12,927 bases of DNA from Holosporales bacterium (lineage in GTDB: Bacteria > Pseudomonadota > Alphaproteobacteria > UBA3830 > JAIRMZ01), in assembly GCA_031255325.1 (NCBI GenBank), contig JAIRST010000044.1, forward strand, positions 1-12,927. The letters are read 5' to 3'. The notes under the pieces were generated by a model. The model saw only the letters and a program-made list of their open reading frames with translations, searched no databases and was not told where the DNA came from. The translations under genes and the position numbers were made by a program. Positions 1-6,434 of the stretch are shown here, one piece after another. Every line of letters begins with the position of its first letter. Positions within the stretch are counted from its first letter, which is position 1.

Positions 1-150
1 ACAATAAAAGCTCTTGTCATACAAAAAAAACCCCTCTTACCTGAAATACCGAAACACTTTCGAACGTTTTTAAATGATAGAAATGGAGAGCTCTTTAACT
101 CTTCTCTTTACTCCTTCCCGCTTCCTCTATTAATAAAAAAAACCTTTTGA
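1..150 (+). CDS. Possible 3' tail of a gene entering from the left edge (unrecognised)
   Basis: Frame 1 is open from the first base to a TGA at 148-150, giving 49 codons that include the stretch PEIPKHFRTFLND. I do not recognise the peptide. In sequence this AT-rich an open run of that length can occur by chance, and no start is visible because the window cuts it. A competing reading is a minus-strand gene starting with ATG at 20-18, preceded by an AAGAGG-like ribosome site, of which only MTRAFIV would be inside the window. Neither reading is secure. Confidence 0.2.
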   Translation, partial: TIKALVIQKKPLLPEIPKHFRTFLNDRNGELFNSSLYSFPLPLLIKKTF

Positions 151-228
151 TGAATAGTGTAAAATATGAAGATTATGTCTTTGTTATTCCATAAAAATTT
201 ACACCCTTTGAGCAATCCCTGAGAAAAA

Positions 229-267
229 TTGACAATCTATTGATGTTACGTAACACTAAAATTGTTA
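229..267 (+). promoter_or_regulatory. Probable rubrerythrin promoter with 12-bp palindromic operator candidate
   Basis: A perfect TTGACA -35 box lies at 229-234. The -10 is not clear: TAACAC (251-256, 16-bp spacer) is best placed, while TAAAAT (257-262) is a better match but too far away. A perfect 12-bp palindrome, TGTTACGTAACA, lies at 244-255, and a further TGTTA half-site at 263-267 makes a second inverted pair with TAACA (251-255). Sites overlapping the -10 region fit a repressor operator. The regulator is unknown; I do not match it to a named box. Bases 151-228 hold nothing else I can support. Confidence 0.45.
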
Positions 268-298
268 GGATATGATTATCAAAATAAGGGAGGCGAAA

Positions 299-838
299 AT
301 GGACTTAAAAGAAAGTAAAACTGAGAAGAATTTAAAAGAGGCATTTTCAGGGGAATCTCAAGCGAGGAATAAATATACGTATTTCGCTTCTCAGGCCAAG
401 AAAGAAGGGTATATCCAAATAAGCCAAATATTTGAAGAAATAGCGAATAATGAAAAAGAACACGCTAAAATTTGGTTTCAATTATTAAATGGAGGATCTT
501 TTGCCGATACATCTCAGAACTTAAAAGCGGCGGCAAATGGAGAAAATTATGAATGGACAACGATGTATGCTCAATTTGCAAAAGACGCTGAAGAAGAAGG
601 ATTTCAGGATATTGCTTTCTTATTTAAAGCCGTTGCCCAGATAGAAAAAAGTCATGAAGAAAAATATAATAAACTTTTGGAAAGCATTTCAGGTAACAAA
701 GTTTTTGAAAAAGAAGAGAAAGTGATTTGGGAATGCAGTATTTGTGGGTATTCCATCGAAAGCAAGGAGGCGCCAGAATTATGTCCTATATGTAAATATA
801 CGAAAGAATTTTTTAAGTTAAAATCAAGCAATTATTAG
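299..838 (+). CDS. rbr: Rubrerythrin (ferritin-like diiron plus rubredoxin domain)
   Basis: The product is a non-haem iron protein that reduces hydrogen peroxide, typical of anaerobes and microaerophiles; it should be cytoplasmic. The start is taken at 299, not the in-frame ATG at 272, because AAGGGAGG at 286-293 sits 5 nt before it; this gives 179 aa, close to the family norm. The N-terminal four-helix domain carries diiron-type Glu/His motifs (EEIANNEKEHAK and IEKSHEEKY). The C-terminal rubredoxin-like domain has two CxxC pairs, CSICG and CPICK, separated by the usual KEAPEL segment. Codon use is strongly AT-rich: a hand count over 301-660 gives about 35% G+C, against 43-55% in lgt stretches downstream. 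That suggests acquisition from an AT-rich donor. It lies 26 nt upstream of lgt and may be cotranscribed with it. Confidence 0.93.
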   Translation: MDLKESKTEKNLKEAFSGESQARNKYTYFASQAKKEGYIQISQIFEEIANNEKEHAKIWFQLLNGGSFADTSQNLKAAANGENYEWTTMYAQFAKDAEEEGFQDIAFLFKAVAQIEKSHEEKYNKLLESISGNKVFEKEEKVIWECSICGYSIESKEAPELCPICKYTKEFFKLKSSNY

Positions 839-864
839 AAAAATGCCTTGAGACGGAAAGCAAG

Positions 865-1659
865 ATGTACTTAGATCCTGTTGCTTTCCGTATCTTTGGC
901 TTTTCTGTATATTGGTATGCTTTAGCCTACATTACCGGTATTCTCCTTGGATTGTGTTGTATGCTAAAGGTGAATGTTCGTCTTGGAGCGCCTTTTTCTT
1001 CTTGTACTCTTGAGTCTTTTGTGAACTGGGGTATCATTGGCATTATTGTTGGAGGCCGTCTTGGCCATATATTCTATGAGCCTGAAGTTTTTTTAGAAAA
1101 TCCTCTGCATATTTTTGCTATTCGGCAAGGAGGAATGTCTTTTCATGGAGGATTCCTCGGCGTCCTTATTGCGGCATGGGGATTTTCCCAAAAAAAGCAC
1201 CTTTGCTTTTGGCGTTTTATGGATATTCTTGCCGTCGCAACCCCTATTGGGCTTTTCTTAGGGCGCTTGGCGAATTTTATAAATGGCGAGCTTTATGGGC
1301 AGCCGACATCCCTTCCATGGGGAGTTATTTTTCCAAAAGGAGGAGCTGAAGCTCGTCACCCAAGTCAACTTTATGAGGCTTTTTTTGAAGGAATCGTTCT
1401 GTGGAGCATTCTGTGGTACACAACGCGCACACAAGGATCAGCGCTTCCTCCTGGGCGTTTGGCCGGTATATTTGCTTTAGGCTATGGTCTTATTCGGATA
1501 GTCCTTGAAGAGGTTCGCGCACCCGATTCCGCCTTTAATGAAGCCTTTTTTGATATCCTCCACGTAACACTTGGACAAGCCTTGAGTTTTCCTTTATTAG
1601 TTTTAGGCCTTTGGCTTCTTTTGAGGAAAGGAGCTTGTTTGAGGAGCAAAAGACGATAA
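865..1659 (+). CDS. lgt: Prolipoprotein diacylglyceryl transferase
   Basis: Lgt moves a diacylglyceryl group from phosphatidylglycerol to the lipobox cysteine of prolipoproteins, the first step of lipoprotein maturation in the inner membrane. The 264-aa product is strongly hydrophobic, with about seven predicted membrane segments. Family signatures are present: GGMSFHGG (residues 89-96, His94 matching the essential His103 of E. coli), GRLANFINGELYG (133-145, containing the conserved Arg, Asn and Glu), HPSQLYEAFFEG (165-176) and a GYGLIRIVLEEVRAPD block near residues 206-221. The C-terminus is basic. The ATG at 865 is preceded only by a weak GGAAAG ribosome site. The enzyme would process the predicted lipoprotein encoded at 10169-12436. 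Downstream is a convergent gap, with no clear terminator. Confidence 0.97.
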   Translation: MYLDPVAFRIFGFSVYWYALAYITGILLGLCCMLKVNVRLGAPFSSCTLESFVNWGIIGIIVGGRLGHIFYEPEVFLENPLHIFAIRQGGMSFHGGFLGVLIAAWGFSQKKHLCFWRFMDILAVATPIGLFLGRLANFINGELYGQPTSLPWGVIFPKGGAEARHPSQLYEAFFEGIVLWSILWYTTRTQGSALPPGRLAGIFALGYGLIRIVLEEVRAPDSAFNEAFFDILHVTLGQALSFPLLVLGLWLLLRKGACLRSKRR

Positions 1660-1742
1660 GTAAAAAAGGTAATGGAAGTTCCAGGTGCTTTCAAGGATTG
1701 ATAGGAGAGAACGTAAAATACAGAACAAAAGAAAGATGGCGC

Positions 1743-1910
1743 TCATCTAGAAAAATAATGCATGTAGGAAATGGTCGAGAGAACAGGTTTTGAAGTGTAA
1801 TGGTAAGCTATGAGAGAAAGATTGATAGGCACAAGTATATTTACAAAGGATTGATGTCTGGAATATTCAAGCATGAATTCATTCTTCAAACAATCGAGAC
1901 TTTTAAAACT
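1743..1910 (-). pseudogene. Decayed C-terminal fragment of an IS982-like transposase
   Basis: The 1660-1983 gap has no intact gene. Read on the minus strand from about 1910 down to a TGA at 1745-1743, one frame encodes a peptide with SLDCLKNEFMLEYSRHQSF followed by VNILV and LIAYHY, ending near TSKP. I recognise this as the end of IS982-family transposases, whose C-terminus typically runs LKN, (I/L)E(H/Y)SRHRS, N-hydrophobic, GLIAY, KKP. Only the last ~45 residues are recognisable; no start, no catalytic DDE region and no terminal repeats are visible. It lies downstream of recR on the same strand. The family call comes from remembered motifs, not a search. Confidence 0.5.
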
Positions 1911-1983
1911 ATATTGTTTTAAATTATAAAGAAATTTATGTATTTGATAAAAGAAACACGGGCAACGCCAGATATAAATAATC

Positions 1984-2580
1984 TTAGTCCTCCAATGCTA
2001 AACGAGCCTGGAAAGCGGTGTTGAGAGTCCCTTCATCAAGATAATCCACTTCTCCTCCAATGGGCATGCCGCGGGCAAGTACGGAAACGCGGATAGAAAA
2101 AGGCGTTAATTGCGCCTTTATATAATGGATAGTCGTTTGTCCTTCAAGCGTCGCGCCAAGCGCTAGAATCACTTCCTCCACCGCTTCCTCTTGGCAGCGC
2201 ATGATAAGAGGAGCTAAATGCAATTCTTCTGGCCCAACGCCATCAAGCGCCGACAAGACCCCTCCTAAAATATGGTATTGACCGCGAAAGCAATGAGCGC
2301 GCTCGATAGCCCACAAATCTGCCATATCTTCAACAACACAAAGATGCGCTTTGTCTCGCTTAAAATCTTGACATATCGTACAAAGATCTTTTTCCGTTGT
2401 AAAAGCCCCACATTTTGGGCACGTATGCACGATTTCAATAACCTGTGCCAAAGCAAGCTGAAGCGGAACAAGCTCTTGTTCTTTTTTCTTGAGTAAATGC
2501 AAGCTGATTCGCTGCGCCGAACGAGGCCCTAATCCTGGCAAACGGGCAATGCGCTGGATAAGAATATCTAAATCATCCAC
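1984..2580 (-). CDS. recR: Recombination mediator RecR
   Basis: RecR works with RecO (and RecF) to load RecA on gapped DNA. The 198-aa length is normal. The parts are in order: a helix-hairpin-helix segment (about residues 12-28, RLPGLGPRSAQR), a four-cysteine zinc finger (Cys54, 57, 67, 70), and a Toprim domain starting at VVEDMADLWAIE (82-93) and including GGVLSALDGVGPEEL (106-120). The start codon is GTG (2580-2578), which places the initiator in front of DDLDILIQRI. There is no strong Shine-Dalgarno sequence, and the ybaB stop lies 8 nt upstream, so translation is probably coupled. It is the last gene of ffs-dnaX-ybaB-recR. Confidence 0.96.
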   Translation of the reverse strand: MDDLDILIQRIARLPGLGPRSAQRISLHLLKKKEQELVPLQLALAQVIEIVHTCPKCGAFTTEKDLCTICQDFKRDKAHLCVVEDMADLWAIERAHCFRGQYHILGGVLSALDGVGPEELHLAPLIMRCQEEAVEEVILALGATLEGQTTIHYIKAQLTPFSIRVSVLARGMPIGGEVDYLDEGTLNTAFQARLALED

Positions 2581-2588
2581 AGCGTTGT

Positions 2589-2918
2589 CTACGAGAGGTT
2601 AGGAAGCTTCATGCCATTTGGCAAGCCAAGCTGTGCCGTTACAGCCCCCATTTCTTTAGAAATTCTAGCTTCGATCTTGCTTTTGACATCGCTAAAGGCG
2701 GCAACGATCAAATCTGCGAGAATTTCATTATCTTCCGGTACCATCAGCTTAGGGGCAATATTGACTTTTAAAAGCTCCATTTTTCCATTAAGTGTAACAG
2801 TAACCATTCCACCTCCGGCTGTACCTTCCATCACGACCTCTCGTAATTTATTTTGCGCCTCCGCCATTTGAGATTGTAACTGTTGTGCCTGCTTCATCAT
2901 TTGCATAAAATTCGGCAT
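2589..2918 (-). CDS. ybaB: YbaB/EbfC family nucleoid-associated protein
   Basis: This 109-aa protein belongs to the YbaB/EbfC family of small dimeric DNA-binding proteins thought to act in nucleoid organisation. The N-terminal methionine- and glutamine-rich helix (MPNFMQMMKQAQQLQSQMAE) is typical, followed by the glycine-rich turn GTAGGGMVTVTLNG and the C-terminal helices around LADLIVAAFSDVKSK. The ATG at 2918 is preceded by AGAGGAAA, which overlaps the dnaX stop codon (9 nt between the genes), so the two are likely translationally coupled. The dnaX-ybaB-recR order is conserved across many bacteria and supports a link to recombination and replication, though the precise role is not settled. 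Confidence 0.95.
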   Translation of the reverse strand: MPNFMQMMKQAQQLQSQMAEAQNKLREVVMEGTAGGGMVTVTLNGKMELLKVNIAPKLMVPEDNEILADLIVAAFSDVKSKIEARISKEMGAVTAQLGLPNGMKLPNLS

Positions 2919-2927
2919 ATATTTCCT

Positions 2928-4484
2928 CTATTGTTCTTTTGTTTCTCGTTCCAGTGTAGCTCCTGGAAAAAGGGTTGTCATATGCTTAGAGAAAGGCGTA
3001 TTCAAGATGCTTTCTTGAATCTTTTCCTGTTGGTGCGCTTCTTCTTCTGCAACTGTTTGCCCGCCCTCTTTTGTACACCATGAAATATTCCAATTTTTTC
3101 CAGTAATACGTTCTAGAAACGCTGCAAGACGCGTAGTAATATCTTGGGCTCCAGTTGGTTCACAACAGAACTCAATTTTTCCAGGAGCAAAGGTTACTAA
3201 ACGGACATCGTGTTTGATTTGTTCCAATAGAATAGGCTCTCGATGTCGCTCGAGGGCATGCAGAATATCTTTAAATGTTGTCATTTCTTGTGTAACTGAA
3301 GTAGGGGAATGAAGTTTTGACGGCGTTTCCTTTTGCGGGTTATCGTCATGCAACAAAGTGTAAAGATCGGGTAAAGGAGCAGTATAGCATGCTCGCACTA
3401 GAATCATCTCAGTAGAAAGTTCAGGATATGGCGAGGAGATGACCTCTTCAAACCCTTTGAAAAATATAGCCCACAAGCGCGAAAGCGCTGGTACAGAGAG
3501 ACTAGCAGAAAGCGCCTTAAGATGTGCCAGAACAGTTTCAGAAAAAAGCGTTTCTTCAATAAGCGTTGCATTAACACGAAAACACGTCATCGCATGAAGA
3601 GCATTAAGAATTTCCGTAAGGACTTCTTTCGCTATTGCCCCGACCTTCCGCATTTCTCGGAAAAGATGCAAGGCTACCGTAACATCTCCTTTTATGCATG
3701 CCGTTATCAACTCTTCAAGACGAGTTTCATCCGCAAGGCCCAGCAAGACATGTACATCTTGTACTGTCAGTGTATCGCGCTCTAAATAACTTGCACGCTC
3801 TAAAAGGGATAAGGCATCCCGCACAGAACCTCGTGCTGATCGGGCAAGCAAGGTGAAAGCAGCTGGAGTTATCTTTAGCCCTTCTTTTTGGGCAATACTG
3901 GCCAAGTGCTGAGCCAGTAGATCTGTTTCAACGGGACGTAAATCCAAACGTAAGCAACGCGAGAGTATCGTTTCAGGAACACGATCCATCTCAGTCGTCG
4001 CGAAAATAAACTGCACATGCGTCGGAGGTTCTTCAAGGGTTTTTAAAAGGGCATTGAACGCACTTTTCGACAACATATGGACTTCATCAATGATGTAAAC
4101 TTTGCACCGACAGGCAACTGGTTTATATTGGCATGCATCCAGAATCCCACGAATATCTTCCACTCCTGTGTGGCTGGCTGCATCCATCTCAATCACATCA
4201 AGATGATGATCTTCCAAAATCCCCATGCAAATCTCGCACGTTCCGCAAGGATCTCCGGTGTTTTTATCTCGATTGGGGCAATTCAACGCCCGTGCAAGCA
4301 AGCGTGCTAGCGTTGTTTTGCCAACACCGCGCGTTCCTGTGAAAAGTAAAGCTGGACTGAGCGCTTCTTGGACAAGTCCATTGGCAAGGATGCGCACAAC
4401 AAGGTCTTGTCCCACAAGATCAGTAAAAAAACGCGGCCTATATTTTAATGCTAAAGCACGACGAGACGTGGAAAGCTGAGACAT
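2928..4484 (-). CDS. dnaX: DNA polymerase III subunit gamma/tau
   Basis: DnaX is the ATPase core of the clamp loader. I start it at ATG 4484-4482: AAGGAGA (4494-4488) lies just upstream, and the longer frame to 4592 runs into the SRP RNA gene. The 518-aa product has Walker A GTRGVGKT (residues 50-57), a zinc module (Cys69, 80, 83, 86), Walker B VYIIDEVH (129-136), and the sensor ATTEMDRVPETILSRC ending in the SRC motif (175-177). Lid and collar helices follow, then a divergent C-terminal third that in tau contacts helicase and polymerase. It is longer than the E. coli gamma form and shorter than tau. I saw no A-rich slippery heptamer, so a single product is likely. Confidence 0.96.
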   Translation of the reverse strand: MSQLSTSRRALALKYRPRFFTDLVGQDLVVRILANGLVQEALSPALLFTGTRGVGKTTLARLLARALNCPNRDKNTGDPCGTCEICMGILEDHHLDVIEMDAASHTGVEDIRGILDACQYKPVACRCKVYIIDEVHMLSKSAFNALLKTLEEPPTHVQFIFATTEMDRVPETILSRCLRLDLRPVETDLLAQHLASIAQKEGLKITPAAFTLLARSARGSVRDALSLLERASYLERDTLTVQDVHVLLGLADETRLEELITACIKGDVTVALHLFREMRKVGAIAKEVLTEILNALHAMTCFRVNATLIEETLFSETVLAHLKALSASLSVPALSRLWAIFFKGFEEVISSPYPELSTEMILVRACYTAPLPDLYTLLHDDNPQKETPSKLHSPTSVTQEMTTFKDILHALERHREPILLEQIKHDVRLVTFAPGKIEFCCEPTGAQDITTRLAAFLERITGKNWNISWCTKEGGQTVAEEEAHQQEKIQESILNTPFSKHMTTLFPGATLERETKEQ

Positions 4485-4498
4485 GAATCTCCTTTTTA

Positions 4499-4588
4499 GG
4501 GGGGGCGGTACTGACCCAGATTCTTTCGCCGCGGCTGCTTCCTTCCGGACCTGACCGGGTCTGCGATCGTTTCTGTCCAGCACCTCCC
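4499..4588 (-). ncRNA. ffs: Signal recognition particle RNA (small 4.5S type)
   Basis: The minus strand carries the near-invariant SRP RNA apical core GTCAGGTCCGGAAGGAAGCA, around 4554-4535, which includes the GGAA tetraloop and the Ffh-binding symmetric loop. The flanks pair: GGTGCTG near the 5' end is fully complementary (one G-U) to CAGTACC near the 3' end, with a further GGG/CCC clamp outside, giving one hairpin of about 90 nt without an Alu domain. The RNA forms the SRP with Ffh to target membrane proteins. A well-placed promoter begins transcription near 4588. The 3' end lies about 14 nt before the dnaX start, an arrangement also found in other bacteria. Ends are estimates. Confidence 0.92.
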
Positions 4589-4594
4589 ACAAAT

Positions 4595-4623
4595 AGTATA
4601 TCGAAGGGAGTTTTCCTCAGCAA
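4595..4623 (-). promoter_or_regulatory. Promoter of ffs (and probably dnaX-ybaB-recR)
   Basis: On the minus strand, TTGCTG (4623-4618) and TATACT (4600-4595) are separated by exactly 17 bp. The inferred 5' G of the SRP RNA at 4588 lies 7 nt downstream of the -10, as expected for a sigma-70-type start. Since only ~14 nt separate ffs from dnaX, read-through from this promoter is the simplest source of dnaX mRNA. Confidence 0.65.
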
Positions 4624-4717
4624 CTCATATAGCACAAAGAAGACACGCAGTACGCGTATGAGGACCAATAAAAGCATGGACGCAATAAGGTTCAAGACGA
4701 AAATTTTTATCAAAGCA

Positions 4718-4746
4718 TTGGTTTCGCGTTTCAGAATGCGTATACT
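4718..4746 (+). promoter_or_regulatory. Promoter of the trcR/DUF1013 gene
   Basis: TTGGTT (4718-4723) and TATACT (4741-4746) are separated by exactly 17 bp. The expected start is near 4753, leaving a leader of about 45 nt before the ATG at 4799. It diverges from the ffs promoter ~100 bp away and shares its -10 sequence. Confidence 0.6.
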
Positions 4747-4798
4747 TGCTAAAAATATGGACGGTTTTGATCGCCCTGAAACAAAGGAATAGGAAATT

Positions 4799-5320
4799 AT
4801 GAAACCTTTAATGCCTCGGGCAACAGCCATTTGGCTTATCGATAATACAGCGCTTACTTTTGATCAAATCGCCCATTTTTGCAACTTACATCTTCTGGAA
4901 ATACAAGCCATCGCCGATGGTCAAGCACACGCTGGGATGAAGGGAATAGACCCTGTTGCTTCGGGTCAACTGACCCTTGAGGAAATCGAGCGGTGCAGCC
5001 ACGATCCAAACGCTCGGCTGCAACGTGTTACCCCAGCTTTTGTGGGGAAAACAAAGACGCAACATAAATACACCCCCCTTACTCGGCGTCAGAATCGGCC
5101 CGATGCAATCCTGTGGCTTATCAAGACCTATCCTGAGTTAGTTGATGGGCAGATCTGCTCGTTACTCTCAACAACACGCACAACGGTCAAAGCTCTTCGG
5201 GAAGGGACCCATGCGCGTATAAAGGAGCTGACGCCTAAATCTCCTGTGCAGCTTGCTTTTTGTTCTCAAGAAGAGATAGATGCCGCTGTCTTAAAAGCAC
5301 GTCAAGGTATTTCTTTATAG
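4799..5320 (+). CDS. trcR: TrcR/DUF1013 cell-cycle transcriptional regulator
   Basis: The 173-aa product matches the alphaproteobacterial DUF1013 family, which recent annotation names the cell-cycle transcriptional regulator TrcR. The opening PRATAIWLIDNTALTFDQIA, the IQAIADGQAHAGMKGIDP block and the LTLEEIERCSHDPNARL segment are typical. Two helix-turn-helix-like stretches are visible, about residues 19-38 (LTFDQIAHFCNLHLLEIQAI) and in the second half (DGQICSLLSTTRTTVKALRE), so it is probably a DNA-binding protein. The ATG at 4799 follows AGGAAAT. It has its own promoter and ends 11 nt before the ELM1-family start, so the two are probably cotranscribed. The family assignment is firm; the regulatory role is taken from the family name. 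Confidence 0.88.
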   Translation: MKPLMPRATAIWLIDNTALTFDQIAHFCNLHLLEIQAIADGQAHAGMKGIDPVASGQLTLEEIERCSHDPNARLQRVTPAFVGKTKTQHKYTPLTRRQNRPDAILWLIKTYPELVDGQICSLLSTTRTTVKALREGTHARIKELTPKSPVQLAFCSQEEIDAAVLKARQGISL

Positions 5321-5331
5321 GAAGCATCTGC

Positions 5332-6330
5332 ATGGTCTACCCTTGTTGGATTCTGGTAGACACGGGAAAAATTGGTACAGAAAACCAAGCTGTGGGGCTT
5401 GCTGAGCGTTTGGGTTGGCCATTTAGTGTCCACCCTATAGATCTTCCGTGTCTTGCGCTTAAAGCTCTCCATAAAAAATACGTTCAAAGATTAGAATGTC
5501 TTCCTTATCCCAAGATTATCATCGCAGCAGGACGTCGGAGCCAGCCTGTAGCAACCTTATTTAAAAAATATCATCCCGAAGTTTTTTTAATCGCTCTATT
5601 AAATCCGCAAAAGCCTCTTGACCTATTCGATTTGGTTATCGCTCCAGAACACGATAAGCTACAGGGGTCTAACGTCCTTTCGACACTAGGTGTTTTACAT
5701 CGCATTACAGAAACGAAACTCAAAGAGAGTTTACAGCAAGAAAATTTCCCCACCCTGCGACGTCCTTTATTAGGAGTGCTTATGGGGGGTGTTAGTAAAC
5801 ACTACAGTTGGACAAGATCTGTGACAGAAAATCTTGCGGCTCATTTCCCTCCTTTTATCCCTCTGACCATACTGCGTTTTCGCGTTTTTCTGGATGCTTT
5901 GAGGTCGTTAGATCAAGCAGGATGGGGCATTCTTGTTCTTCCCTCACGTCGAACTCCTCCTTGGCTTATTCAGGAGCTTGAACAATGTGCTCAAGAAACA
6001 AATATTATTATAAAAAAAGGGAATGGAGCTTTTAATCCTTATACCTCTGTCCTTGCAGCATCTGACGCTTTGCTCGTGACGGCAGATTCGGTATCGATGA
6101 TCTCGGAAGCATGCGCCACGCGGAAGCCAGTATATATTTTCCCTCTTTCTGGATTTTCGAAAAAGCTTTCAGCTCTTCATGCAGCCTTTTACAAAGCGGA
6201 ACGCGCACGCCCCTTTCAAGGTTTCATCGAACATTGGATTCCGCCACAAGAAGACAATACACTGGAAGCTACTATTATAGAAAAAGTAGAGAGTTTCTTT
6301 TGTCATACGCAAACAGCGACAGGGTACTGA
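5332..6330 (+). CDS. ELM1 family (DUF1022) GT-B-like protein
   Basis: This 332-aa protein resembles the ELM1 family, named for a plant mitochondrial fission factor but common in alphaproteobacteria, where its job is unknown. The N-terminus (WILVDTGKIGTENQAVGLAE) is characteristic, as are IIIAAGRRSQPVA, the central GVLMGGVSKHYSW, SRRTPPWL and the C-terminal NPYTSVLAASDALLVTADS with SMISEACATRKPVYIFPL. The two-lobed pattern with a late nucleotide-binding-like loop resembles GT-B glycosyltransferases, so a sugar- or envelope-related activity is possible, but no reaction is shown. The start at 5332 was chosen over an upstream ATG inside trcR because AGGAAG (5319-5324) lies 7 nt before it and overlaps the trcR stop, suggesting coupling. 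Confidence 0.85.
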   Translation: MVYPCWILVDTGKIGTENQAVGLAERLGWPFSVHPIDLPCLALKALHKKYVQRLECLPYPKIIIAAGRRSQPVATLFKKYHPEVFLIALLNPQKPLDLFDLVIAPEHDKLQGSNVLSTLGVLHRITETKLKESLQQENFPTLRRPLLGVLMGGVSKHYSWTRSVTENLAAHFPPFIPLTILRFRVFLDALRSLDQAGWGILVLPSRRTPPWLIQELEQCAQETNIIIKKGNGAFNPYTSVLAASDALLVTADSVSMISEACATRKPVYIFPLSGFSKKLSALHAAFYKAERARPFQGFIEHWIPPQEDNTLEATIIEKVESFFCHTQTATGY

Positions 6331-6393
6331 GATGAAAAGGATCAAGGCGCATGGGAAGCCATAAAGGCAACAGAAGAAATACACAATAACTTT

Positions 6394-6420
6394 TTGTAGC
6401 GTTCTTAAAGAAAGGATAAT
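6394..6420 (+). promoter_or_regulatory. Candidate dapF promoter
   Basis: In the 104-bp gap before dapF, GATAAT (6415-6420) matches the -10 consensus at five of six positions. TTGTAG (6394-6399) is a weak -35 with a short 15-bp spacer. Transcription would start near 6427, only about 8 nt before the dapF ATG. Confidence 0.28.
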
Positions 6421-6434
6421 CCCAAGATATCGCG

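Noticed and set aside
1696..1858. Recurring GATTGAT motif (three copies near 1696, 1821 and 1852)
   Set aside because: Copies are short, irregularly spaced and lie in or next to the transposase remnant; no array or CRISPR-like structure.
2928..4484. Programmed frameshift site in dnaX
   Set aside because: No A AAA AAG-type heptamer was found in frame; the CAA AAA GAA codons near 3890 do not fit a -1 slip site.
4485..4592. Upstream extension of dnaX to a start at 4592
   Set aside because: It would translate the SRP RNA; the ATG at 4484 has a good ribosome site and begins the conserved DnaX N-terminus.
4438..4830. Minus-strand 130-aa frame with a hydrophobic stretch
   Set aside because: It covers both divergent promoters and the SRP RNA and does not resemble a known family; treated as a shadow.
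5260..5331. Longer ELM1-family start at 5260
   Set aside because: It overlaps trcR and gives a Cys/Arg-rich leader unlike the family; 5332 has a ribosome site at the right distance.
6332..6364. 10-codon frame directly after the ELM1-family stop
   Set aside because: Very short, no ribosome site, and no recognisable peptide.
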